Shown here: in pieces, positions 1 through 7,220 of the stretch
Layout of the letters: every line of letters starts with the position of its first letter
Position numbering within the stretch: the first letter of the stretch is position 1
NCBI GenBank assembly: GCA_964235605.1
Contig: CAXSCR010000054.1
Span: 1-30,799, forward strand
Direction of reading: 5' to 3'
DNA from: DATCRE01 sp964235605
Lineage (GTDB): Bacteria; Bacteroidota; Bacteroidia; Cytophagales; Cyclobacteriaceae
DNA: 30,799 nucleotides
Program-made: the position numbers and the translations under genes
Notes under the pieces: generated by a model
What the model was told of the DNA's origin: nothing
Seen by the model: only the letters and a program-made list of their open reading frames with translations
The model's database searches: none

Positions 1-319
1 CAGATAGAATTACCCAACGATTACCCGAGTTAAGAGAAATTTGAAAGGGTGTTTTAAGTAAAACGCAAACTATTAGAAAAAAATAAAATGATGGGTAGAT
101 CTTAAATCCCCTACGAATCAGGAATGCTTTAACTTTAATTCCCTTGCTAAGGAGGTATTCTTTAAATAACAATCCTGATACGAGAAACCCGCTCAACACA
201 AAAAACAAATCAACTCCAATCCATCCTACAAAATGTAAGATTGAAATGTGTAAACTGTGTCTCATCAGAACCAAGAGAATGGCTATACCACGCAAGAAAT
301 CTAACCCACTTATGCGCAT
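1..319 (-). CDS. Acyltransferase family 3 (OafA/YrhL-like), N-terminal part, cut by window edge
   Basis: Reading the minus strand from the ATG at 319 gives an open frame to base 1 (106 codons) with no stop, so the gene continues outside the window. The product starts MRISGLDFLRGIAILLVL, followed by H21, then GVDLFFVLSGFLVSGLLF and IRRGFKIYPSFYFF. These are the hallmark first segments of membrane acyltransferase 3 proteins: the R10 and H21 pair in the first helix, the GVDLFFVLSGF segment, and the RR.xxIYP segment before the next helix. Family members move acetyl or other acyl groups onto extracytoplasmic sugars such as O-antigen, capsule or peptidoglycan; the substrate here cannot be told. An in-frame TAG lies 9 bases upstream of the ATG, which fixes the start. 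The plus-strand reading over the same bases is only an antisense shadow. Confidence 0.85.
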   Translation of the reverse strand, partial: MRISGLDFLRGIAILLVLMRHSLHISILHFVGWIGVDLFFVLSGFLVSGLLFKEYLLSKGIKVKAFLIRRGFKIYPSFYFFLIVCVLLKTPFQISLNSGNRWVILS

Positions 320-702
320 AGATATCTAAATGTAAATGATTAAGCGGTCGGCGATTAATACAATATTAAAATATATGTGAAGATAAAATCGATGCCGGTA
401 TGTTGAAAATCCGCAAACGGAATATATGTACGTAATATACGCCCAGACAATAGAAAACGATCTTTTTAATTGACCTCTATTTTTGTATTTTGGCACTATA
501 ATCCTTCTTTGAAATGTTGCCAGTGTGTTTTCAAGGCTTTATGAGCCACCCCAATCATGTTTATTCCATTAGGTTATTTCTGTAACCAATTTGTAACCTG
601 TCCTCTCTAAATATGGAAAAAATCCGCAAAGCAGTTTAATTTAGCAGCTTTCTAAAATTACCCCGAATTTTAACTATTAACGATTAACCTAACCCAATTG
701 CC
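320..702. other. Intergenic region with short repeats, no gene seen
   Basis: This 383-base gap lies between two minus-strand genes and I see no supported coding sequence on either strand. It contains a 12-base direct repeat AAAATCCGCAAA at 406-417 and 619-630. It also holds a small hairpin GGTTA/TAACC at 572-587, followed by a second TGTAACC at 592-598, and a set of 7-base units just after the downstream gene's 3' end (668-695, listed separately). A TAnnTTTG match (TATTTTTG) at 478-485 points to the right on the plus strand, but no gene follows it in that direction and no good -33 partner is visible. Confidence 0.5.
668..695. repeat. Heptad tandem repeat (minus-strand unit GTTAATN), copy A
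   Basis: On the plus strand the bases divide into four 7-base units: TTTTAAC, TATTAAC, GATTAAC and CTAACCC. The array lies just downstream of the 3' end of the PLP-enzyme gene. The 14-base core ATTAACGATTAACC is identical in a second array at 20604-20631, at the 3' end of an unrelated gene. Confidence 0.6.
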
Positions 703-1611
703 TCATGCCAGGCCACCTTGAAGTCCGCCGCTATGTAATGCAAGAACAGTAGACCCTCTTTTGAAAAATCCTTTCTTTATATAATCCATTACAGCCCATA
801 ATAATTTTCCGGTATAGACATGATCAAGAGGCAGGTTATGTTGTTGCCTCATGCTTTCTATAAAATTTAATAATGCAGTAGAAGTTTTGGCATAACCTCC
901 GTGATGATAAGAAGAGTCAAGATGCCAATTGGTGAAGACTTTATTACTCGACTTCTTTAGAAAATTTTCGACATCATTTTTTAAAAAATCTCCGCCTTTA
1001 AGAACAGAAAACCCAATTATCTGCTTATCATTTTTTAATCCGCTTATAATGCCGGCGATGGTGGCGCCTGTGCCAACCGCGAGACAGATATAATCAAAAT
1101 CAATATTGATGTGAGATTCTGCAAATTCATGACATCCTTTTACGGCGAGTTCATTTGATCCACCTTCAGGTATGAGATAGAAATCACCAAACTGATTTTG
1201 AAGATGACTAATAAATTCAGTTTCATTTTTTTTTCGATAACGCTCTCGCGATATGTATTCGATCACCATACCTTTATCCAGAGCAAAGTTCAAAGTTGAG
1301 TTTAATGGTAGCGTTTGTTCACCGCGTATTATTCCAATACTCTTAAAGTCTAATTCGTAAGCTGCTGCTGCGGTAGCATAGATGTGATTTGAATAAGCTC
1401 CCCCAAAGGTGAGTAGTAATTTCTTTTTTTGGCGTGTAGCTTCTTCTAAGTTGTATTTTAGCTTCCACCACTTATTTCCAGAAATATATGGGTGATTTAA
1501 ATCCTCCCTTTTTATAAGCAATTGTACCCCAGCTTCTTCGAGCGTTTTATCATGTATTTCGTGAATGGGTGTTGCGTTATAACTTAGCAATTGTCTGACA
1601 GTCTGTGTCAT
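703..1611 (-). CDS. ACC deaminase / D-cysteine desulfhydrase-like PLP enzyme
   Basis: This 302-residue protein belongs to the fold-type II PLP enzymes grouped as 1-aminocyclopropane-1-carboxylate deaminase/D-cysteine desulfhydrase. The order of motifs fits: IKREDLN near residue 33, SGNKWWKL with the presumed Schiff-base lysine K47, the substrate and cofactor loop GGAYSNH near residue 70, a glycine-rich phosphate-binding segment AVGTGATIAG, and a C-terminal HSGGLQGG matching the family's TGG loop. Bacteroidota members of this group are mostly uncharacterised, so the true substrate (ACC, D-cysteine or another amino acid) is open. I chose the ATG at 1611; a TTG one codon upstream is possible but unlikely. 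The gene is divergent from the radical SAM gene with a 65-base gap. Its 3' flank carries a 7-base tandem repeat. Confidence 0.85.
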   Translation of the reverse strand: MTQTVRQLLSYNATPIHEIHDKTLEEAGVQLLIKREDLNHPYISGNKWWKLKYNLEEATRQKKKLLLTFGGAYSNHIYATAAAAYELDFKSIGIIRGEQTLPLNSTLNFALDKGMVIEYISRERYRKKNETEFISHLQNQFGDFYLIPEGGSNELAVKGCHEFAESHINIDFDYICLAVGTGATIAGIISGLKNDKQIIGFSVLKGGDFLKNDVENFLKKSSNKVFTNWHLDSSYHHGGYAKTSTALLNFIESMRQQHNLPLDHVYTGKLLWAVMDYIKKGFFKRGSTVLALHSGGLQGGLA

Positions 1612-1676
1612 CAAATTTACCTGGAATTTTTCGCTTTCAGAAAAGGTTATACTTTACCTCTTCAATAAGGATTGTT

Positions 1677-2732
1677 ATGCAGGAAGAAGAATATTTTCAA
1701 GGCCGCGGCGCTCAAATAAATTCTAGAAACAAATTTTTAAAAGCGCAATATGTAACCGAGCATATCGAAGGACTTGATGAGCCTTTATTTTCTGCACCCA
1801 CTACGCAAGTATTCGCTGAGAACGCAAAAAAGATTGTGAATAAAGTATCAAGTCCTGATTTACGAATGATGTATTCCTTAAATCCTTATCAGGGATGTGA
1901 GCATGGTTGTATTTATTGTTACGCGCGCAATTCGCATGAGTATTATGGATTCAATGCGGGTTTGGATTTCGAGAGTAAAATCATGGTTAAGAAAAATGCA
2001 GCATCATTACTTGAAAAATTTATCCTTCATCCTGATTGGAGTCCTGTGCCTATCAGCGTAAGCGGTAATACAGATTGCTACCAGCCTTTGGAAAGAAAAT
2101 GTGAATTGACAAGGGGCTTGCTTAAAATTTTTGCGCAGTACAGACATCCTGTAGGCATGATAACAAAAAATAGTCTCATCACAAGAGACATCGATATACT
2201 CAAAGATTTAGCGTCCGACAACCTAGTCCATGTATATATCTCTATCACAACCCTTGAGGAAGAATTGAGACTGGTAATGGAGCCAAGAACAGCAACAGGT
2301 ATAAAGCGATTAAAAACGGTGGAGGCCTTAGCAAAAGCGGGTGTGCCAGTCGGCATAATGGTGGCACCGATTATTCCTGGGTTAAATCATCACGAAATTC
2401 CGAACATTATAAAAGCGGCTGCAGATCATGGCGCAATGGGCGCTGGTATGACTGTGGTGAGATTAAATGGCTCCATTGGAAAAATATTTGAAGACTGGCT
2501 CAGAAAAAATTTTCCAGATCGCTTCGACAAAGTATGGAATCAAATCTGTGCGCTCCATGGCGGCAACGTAAATGATTCACAGTTTGGAAGGAGAATGAGC
2601 GGTGAAGGCACATACGCTGACATAATTCATCAACTATTCAAAACCTCGAAAAAGAAAAACCTTCAAGGCAGGGAAATGCCACCTTTCAACTTAACTAAAT
2701 TTCGTAAGGGCGGTAATCTTAGTTTGTTTTGA
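1677..2732 (+). CDS. PA0069-family radical SAM protein (SplB/COG1533 type)
   Basis: The 351-residue product begins MQEEEYFQGRGAQINSRNKF, the usual opening of this family. The frame is open for 24 more codons upstream, but that part overlaps the start of the divergent gene and does not look like family sequence, so the ATG at 1677 with AAGG at 1667-1670 is preferred. The radical SAM cluster motif CX3CX2C is clear in NPYQGCEHGCIYCYAR, about residues 70-85, so it should bind a [4Fe-4S] cluster and cleave S-adenosylmethionine. Related proteins are labelled as DNA-photolyase-like or SplB-like, but no substrate is established for the PA0069 group and none can be read here. It appears monocistronic. 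Confidence 0.9.
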   Translation: MQEEEYFQGRGAQINSRNKFLKAQYVTEHIEGLDEPLFSAPTTQVFAENAKKIVNKVSSPDLRMMYSLNPYQGCEHGCIYCYARNSHEYYGFNAGLDFESKIMVKKNAASLLEKFILHPDWSPVPISVSGNTDCYQPLERKCELTRGLLKIFAQYRHPVGMITKNSLITRDIDILKDLASDNLVHVYISITTLEEELRLVMEPRTATGIKRLKTVEALAKAGVPVGIMVAPIIPGLNHHEIPNIIKAAADHGAMGAGMTVVRLNGSIGKIFEDWLRKNFPDRFDKVWNQICALHGGNVNDSQFGRRMSGEGTYADIIHQLFKTSKKKNLQGREMPPFNLTKFRKGGNLSLF

Positions 2733-2927
2733 TTAATGATATAAGAAACTAAACAACTCGATCAATGCTTGCTTAATATCTATCAGCTAATTCGCATAAA
2801 GGTTACTTCATGTTATCGTCGGATTAATCATGGGCATTCAACCTCAAGCTTTGATCATATTATTATATTGTTTTTGAGTTTTTTTCCGCGCTTTTTGTAT
2901 TTGGTTTCCCGCTTTCTGCATCTTCAC

Positions 2928-2935
2928 TATCTTTG
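2928..2935 (+). promoter_or_regulatory. Bacteroidota -7 promoter element for tpiA
   Basis: TATCTTTG matches the Bacteroidota -7 consensus TAnnTTTG exactly and ends 27 bases before the tpiA ATG. The best -33 candidate is TTTG at 2900-2903, with a spacer (24) slightly longer than usual. If correct, transcription starts near 2940. That rules out the in-frame TTG at 2933 as the start codon. Confidence 0.55.
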
Positions 2936-2962
2936 ACCCCAAAATCAAAACTAAATTTCTTT

Positions 2963-3724
2963 ATGCGTCAAAAAATTGTTGCAGGTAACTGGAAAATGAA
3001 CAAAACCCTAGAAGAAGCTAATATTCTTGCTGCGGAAGTGATAGGTATGGTAGCTGACGAGGTAAAGGGTAATGCTATTGTTATTCTATGTACGCCATTT
3101 CCATATTTATTGCCTGTAAAAAATTTAGTGGGAAATAATTCACGTGTTGTGGTGAGTGCTCAAAATTGCAGCGAACATGAATCTGGCGCATATACAGGCG
3201 AAGTTTCTGCTCCTATGCTTAAATCACTCGGTATACCATATGTTGTATTAGGGCACAGTGAACGTAGGCAATATTTTGGCGAGGACGGAAAATTGTTAGC
3301 TAAAAAGATTGATATATCTCTTAAACATGGTCTTATACCGATATTTTGCTGTGGTGAACCACTAGAAATTCGTGAAAAGGGTGAACATGAAAAATTAGTT
3401 AAGCAACAAGTAGAAGAAAGTCTTTTTCATCTTGACGCAGCTTCAGTTCAAAAAGTGGTAATAGCGTATGAACCAGTTTGGGCAATCGGTACAGGTAAAA
3501 CAGCTACTTCTCAGCAAGCGCAAGATATGCATCTTGTAATACGTAAGCATGTGGCAACTAAATTCGGCCAATCTGTAGCCGATAATATATCTATATTGTA
3601 TGGTGGAAGTGTAAACGCCACTAATGCCAAGGAACTATTTGCAAATCCTGATGTTGATGGCGGTTTAGTAGGAGGTGCATCATTAAAGTCACGTGAATTT
3701 ACAGAGATTATAAAAGCTATTTAA
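2963..3724 (+). CDS. tpiA: Triose-phosphate isomerase
   Basis: This enzyme interconverts dihydroxyacetone phosphate and glyceraldehyde 3-phosphate in glycolysis and gluconeogenesis, as a cytoplasmic (beta/alpha)8 barrel. At 253 residues the length is normal. Catalytic residues are visible: K11 in GNWKMN, H98 in GHSERR and E170 in AYEPVWAIGTGKTA, plus the phosphate-binding YGGSVN and GGLVGGASL loops near the C-terminus. I start at the ATG at 2963 because the protein then begins MRQKIVAGNWKMN as expected. The in-frame TTG ten codons earlier lies inside the predicted promoter. The next gene begins 83 bases after the stop with no evident terminator between them. Confidence 0.97.
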   Translation: MRQKIVAGNWKMNKTLEEANILAAEVIGMVADEVKGNAIVILCTPFPYLLPVKNLVGNNSRVVVSAQNCSEHESGAYTGEVSAPMLKSLGIPYVVLGHSERRQYFGEDGKLLAKKIDISLKHGLIPIFCCGEPLEIREKGEHEKLVKQQVEESLFHLDAASVQKVVIAYEPVWAIGTGKTATSQQAQDMHLVIRKHVATKFGQSVADNISILYGGSVNATNAKELFANPDVDGGLVGGASLKSREFTEIIKAI

Positions 3725-3807
3725 TTCACTAAGTTTTATCTACTGTTTCAAATCCTTCGTAATACATAACCCTAATTGTCGTTAATTCTTTTCAGGATTA
3801 TTTTAAA

Positions 3808-4596
3808 ATGCGAAGGACCGTACTCATCATTATTTTTTTTAGTTTATTAATATCCCAGTTGGTGGAGGGCCAGGTCCGGGTGAGAAGTCTGGTAATTAAG
3901 TCGAAAGAGGTCTACGAGTTAGGGCAGTCAGATATTCTTGTAGCTGACACTTTAATTATGAGGGACTCTTCAAAAATTGTGTTAAATAAATTAAAACAAG
4001 ATAACTTCATACGTGTCCAGGTGGCCATCTTTGGCAATGGCTGTGTAATAGAAGGCAACGGTTATAACGGTAAGGCCGGAAGAAATGGGCGTGATGGCGA
4101 AACGCCCTTTGGTCCATGCCAGAACGGAACAGATGGAAGAGTAGGTTCAAAAGGCCTTGATGGCGTAAATGCCGTTAATCTTTTTCTATATTTCAATACG
4201 CTTACTATAAAGGGAAAAATCTTCATTAACTTAACCGGAGGCCATGGAGGCAATGGTGGAAGAGGAGGTAACGGAGGAGGAGGAAGCCCAGGCACTGTGC
4301 ACTGTAAAGGAGGAAATGGTGGCAACGGCGCCAACGGCTCAACGGGTGGAGTTGGTGGTAATGGAGGAACACTTACATTGAACTGCGCAACTTGCCCAAC
4401 ACCTGAAGAACTAATAGGAAAAAAAATTATATTATCAAACGGAGGTGGATCTTTTGGTTTCGGTGGTATAGCAGGCTATGAAGGACCAGCAGGGTTAGGT
4501 CCCTCGAAAAAAAATGGAATACCTGGCATTGTAGGATTTGACGGTGTACACGGTAAATCTGGGAATAAAGGAAGTTTAAAGTTTGAAAAAAATTGA
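3808..4596 (+). CDS. Secreted glycine-rich (collagen-like) protein of unknown function
   Basis: I do not recognise a named family. The 262-residue product starts with a signal peptide (MRRTVLIIIFFSLLISQLVEG, cleavage probably before or after Q22). An ordinary segment of about 65 residues follows, then a glycine- and asparagine-rich body. The body seems to consist of three modules, each a short hydrophobic strand, a Gly-rich run and another strand: one around AIFGNGCVIEG, one around KIFINLTGGHGGNGG ending GGTLTLN, and one around KIILSNGGGSFGFGG ending KGSLKFEKN. Several runs keep Gly-X-Y spacing (for example GYNGKAGRNGRDGE). Six cysteines are scattered in the body, two of them in CATC, which suggests disulfides in an extracytoplasmic protein. 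It ends 3 bases before recJ, so the two are probably co-transcribed. Surface or matrix roles are only a guess. Confidence 0.7.
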   Translation: MRRTVLIIIFFSLLISQLVEGQVRVRSLVIKSKEVYELGQSDILVADTLIMRDSSKIVLNKLKQDNFIRVQVAIFGNGCVIEGNGYNGKAGRNGRDGETPFGPCQNGTDGRVGSKGLDGVNAVNLFLYFNTLTIKGKIFINLTGGHGGNGGRGGNGGGGSPGTVHCKGGNGGNGANGSTGGVGGNGGTLTLNCATCPTPEELIGKKIILSNGGGSFGFGGIAGYEGPAGLGPSKKNGIPGIVGFDGVHGKSGNKGSLKFEKN

Positions 4597-4599
4597 TGA

Positions 4600-6300
4600 A
4601 TGGTTAAGCGATGGTTATACAGAGAAATTCCCCTTACAACTCAGATTGAGGAGCTTTGCAAAGCCATTAATATTAATCCCCATCTTTCATCCATCCTTCT
4701 GCAACGTAATGTTTTTAGTTTTGAAGACGCTAAAAAATTTTTCAGACCTTCTTTAGCAGAACTTCATGATCCTTTTCTAATGAAGGATATGGATCTTGCT
4801 ATTACCCGAATGAAAGCTGCGATTGACCGAGAAGAAAAAATACTTATTTATGGTGACTATGATGTAGATGGAACAACAGCGGTCTCAGTTGTATTTAGCT
4901 ATCTACGTAAATTTTATTCCCATTGCGCTATATATATTCCCGATAGATATGCTGAAGGTTATGGTGTTTCGCAAGCAGGGGTAGAATGGGCAGAGCAAAA
5001 TGGTTACTCACTTATTATAACTTTAGATTGTGGCATCAAAGCATCTGATATGGTGGTGCTGGCTAACCATAAGGGTATAGACTTTATTATATGTGACCAT
5101 CACTTACCTGATAAAGTAATTCCAAATGCTGTAGCAGTACTTGATCCAAAGCGAAATGACTGTCCATATCCTTATAAAGAATTAAGTGGGTGTGGAATTG
5201 GCTTCAAACTAATTCAGGCATTTGCGCATACGTATAGAGATGTAGCAGAAGTTTATGAGTACTTAGATTTAGTAGCCGTTAGTATCGCGTCAGATATAGT
5301 ACCGATAACTGGTGAGAATAGAATCTTAGCACATTTTGGATTATTGAAGCTCAACTCAAACCCATCACAAGGTTTAAAAGCATTAAAAGAAATTGCCGCT
5401 ATTCGCAATGATTTAGATATAACGGGAATTGTTTTTTCAATGGGTCCGCGTATTAATGCGTCGGGCAGAGTAGCACATGCGCGCGCAGCCGTTGAACTAC
5501 TCATCGCGAAAAGCGAAGAAGAAGCAAATGCCCTTGCAGAAAAAATCAATATAAAAAATGACGAACGAAGGCAATTCGATTTAGACATCACGGAGGAGGC
5601 GATTGCTATGATTCACGAGAATGATAGCCGAAAGTCATCTAAATCAACCGTACTTTTTAAAAACACATGGCATAAAGGAGTTATTGGCATAGTTGCTGCT
5701 CGGTGTGTAGAAAAATTTTACAGACCAACGGTGATACTCACAGAATCAAACAATAAAATTACTGGCTCTGCGCGCAGCGTAAGTGGTTTTGATCTCTATG
5801 AAGCCATCTTTGCGTGCAGTGATTTGCTAGAAAAATTCGGAGGACATAAATATGCCGCCGGCCTTACATTAGACATCTGCAACTTAGAAGCATTTCAACT
5901 CAAGTTTGAAGAAGTAGTAACGGGTATGATTACAGAAGATATGCTCACCCCTGTAATTGATATTGATTTGGCCCTTGATCTTGATGCCATTACACCGAAA
6001 TTTATTAATGTGCTGAAGCAAATAGCGCCGTTTGGTCCTGAAAATCCACGCCCTGTTTTTGCGGCTAATAATGTGTTTGTATATAGTGGATTAAGTACGT
6101 TTAAAGACAAGCATTTACGCTTTACAGCCGCGCAGCACGGCAATAAAAATGTTTTTAATGTTGTTGGTTTTGACATGGCTCACTATTATGAACAGATTGC
6201 CCAACACAGTCCTTTCAAAATGGCCTTTACTATAGAAGAGAACACCTACAACGGTAACACATCAGTACAGTTAAGAATTAAAGATTTAAAATTTAATTGA
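4600..6300 (+). CDS. recJ: Single-stranded-DNA-specific exonuclease RecJ
   Basis: RecJ is a 5'-3' single-strand DNA exonuclease acting in recombination, mismatch and base-excision repair. The 566-residue length is typical. The DHH phosphoesterase motifs are in order: GDYDVDGTTA near residue 84, LDCG, CDHHLP with the DHH triad near 165, and SIASDIVP near 227. The DHHA1 domain follows with SGRVAHARAA and the GGHKYAAGLT loop, then a C-terminal OB-fold segment. The gene starts 3 bases after the upstream stop (TGA TG ATG arrangement), and lptB begins one base after its own stop. The three genes therefore very likely form one transcript. Confidence 0.95.
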   Translation: MVKRWLYREIPLTTQIEELCKAININPHLSSILLQRNVFSFEDAKKFFRPSLAELHDPFLMKDMDLAITRMKAAIDREEKILIYGDYDVDGTTAVSVVFSYLRKFYSHCAIYIPDRYAEGYGVSQAGVEWAEQNGYSLIITLDCGIKASDMVVLANHKGIDFIICDHHLPDKVIPNAVAVLDPKRNDCPYPYKELSGCGIGFKLIQAFAHTYRDVAEVYEYLDLVAVSIASDIVPITGENRILAHFGLLKLNSNPSQGLKALKEIAAIRNDLDITGIVFSMGPRINASGRVAHARAAVELLIAKSEEEANALAEKINIKNDERRQFDLDITEEAIAMIHENDSRKSSKSTVLFKNTWHKGVIGIVAARCVEKFYRPTVILTESNNKITGSARSVSGFDLYEAIFACSDLLEKFGGHKYAAGLTLDICNLEAFQLKFEEVVTGMITEDMLTPVIDIDLALDLDAITPKFINVLKQIAPFGPENPRPVFAANNVFVYSGLSTFKDKHLRFTAAQHGNKNVFNVVGFDMAHYYEQIAQHSPFKMAFTIEENTYNGNTSVQLRIKDLKFN

Positions 6301-6301
6301 T

Positions 6302-7051
6302 ATGATATTACGTGCAGAACATTTGATGAAGAAATACAAGACCCGCACAGTGGTTAATGATGTTTCTGTACAAGTTCAGCAAGGTGAAATAGTTGGTTTG
6401 CTGGGCCCGAATGGTGCAGGTAAAACAACATCATTTTACATGATTGTTGGCCTAATTAAACCCAACGAAGGCAAGATATTTTTGGATCAGGAAGAAATTA
6501 CACCAATGCCAATGTATCAGCGTGCTAAAAAGGGAATAGGATATCTAGCACAAGAGGCTTCTGTTTTTAGAAAGCTTACTGTAGAGGAAAACATTTTGGC
6601 TGTTTTAGAAATGCGTGACACAACCAAGCAGCAACGCAAAGAAAAAGTAGATGAAATGTTGGAAGAGTTCAGCCTTCAGCGGGTTAGAAAAAATCTTGGT
6701 ATGTCTTTATCGGGTGGTGAAAGAAGAAGAACAGAGATTGCAAGAGCTTTGGCTGTAGATCCAAGTTTTGTATTGCTCGATGAGCCCTTTGCGGGAGTTG
6801 ACCCTATAGCAGTTGAAGAAATTCAGACTATAATTTCAAAATTGAAAAGAAAGAACATTGGTATTCTTATTACCGATCATAATGTTGATGAAACACTTTC
6901 TATCACAGACCGTGCCTACCTTATGGTTGATGGAAAGTTATTTAAGTCAGGTACCGCAGAAGAATTAGCGAATGACCCGCAAGTTCGAAAAGTTTATCTT
7001 GGACAAAACTTTGAACTCAGAAGAGCCAAAATCAATATTGAGGATAATTAG
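6302..7051 (+). CDS. lptB: LPS export ABC transporter ATP-binding protein LptB
   Basis: This cytoplasmic ATPase powers the LptBFGC transporter that extracts lipopolysaccharide from the inner membrane. The 249-residue protein has Walker A GPNGAGKTT (residues 35-43), a Q-loop YLAQEASVF, the signature LSGGERRRTEIARAL, Walker B FVLLDEPFAGVDP and the switch histidine in ITDHNV. LptB-type features include the GVDPIAV loop after Walker B and the C-terminal KVYLGQNF. It starts one base after the recJ stop codon, which indicates translational coupling. The LptF/LptG permeases are not in the window. Confidence 0.95.
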   Translation: MILRAEHLMKKYKTRTVVNDVSVQVQQGEIVGLLGPNGAGKTTSFYMIVGLIKPNEGKIFLDQEEITPMPMYQRAKKGIGYLAQEASVFRKLTVEENILAVLEMRDTTKQQRKEKVDEMLEEFSLQRVRKNLGMSLSGGERRRTEIARALAVDPSFVLLDEPFAGVDPIAVEEIQTIISKLKRKNIGILITDHNVDETLSITDRAYLMVDGKLFKSGTAEELANDPQVRKVYLGQNFELRRAKINIEDN

Positions 7052-7194
7052 CTAACAAGCGTATAGCATATTACTATAATTATCTTTCAACACTACATCT
7101 AATACTTATCATTTCTTCTTAGGGCAGTCGAATTATACCTGGGCTTTTATGTCTTTTCGGTTTTTATAAACTTCTTCACTTACCACTTTTTGTC

Positions 7195-7202
7195 TATTTT
7201 TG
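7195..7202 (+). promoter_or_regulatory. Candidate -7 promoter element for the GH3-family gene
   Basis: TATTTTTG fits TAnnTTTG and ends 18 bases before the start codon. No convincing TTG/TTTG is seen at the expected -33 distance, so this is weaker than the tpiA and gltX elements. The 169-base gap after lptB is consistent with a separate promoter. Confidence 0.35.
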
Positions 7203-7220
7203 AAATTAGTAAAAATGTGA

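Noticed and set aside
144..329. A 61-codon plus-strand reading frame
   Set aside because: It is antisense to the acyltransferase frame on the minus strand, which has clear family motifs; the plus-strand translation resembles nothing.
1612..1619. TAAATTTG on the minus strand as promoter of the PLP-enzyme gene
   Set aside because: It touches the ATG directly, so transcription would start inside the gene; probably chance in AT-rich sequence.
1605..1676. A 24-codon N-terminal extension of the radical SAM protein
   Set aside because: It overlaps the start of the divergent gene and is not family-like; the ATG at 1677 gives the usual N-terminus.
4062..4334. A proline-rich minus-strand reading frame
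   Set aside because: It is the complement of glycine codons in the secreted protein and has no independent support.
4240..4370. Repetitive DNA that could be mistaken for a tandem or CRISPR-like repeat
   Set aside because: The repetition comes from GGN glycine codons in a coding frame, with no regular repeat and spacer pattern.
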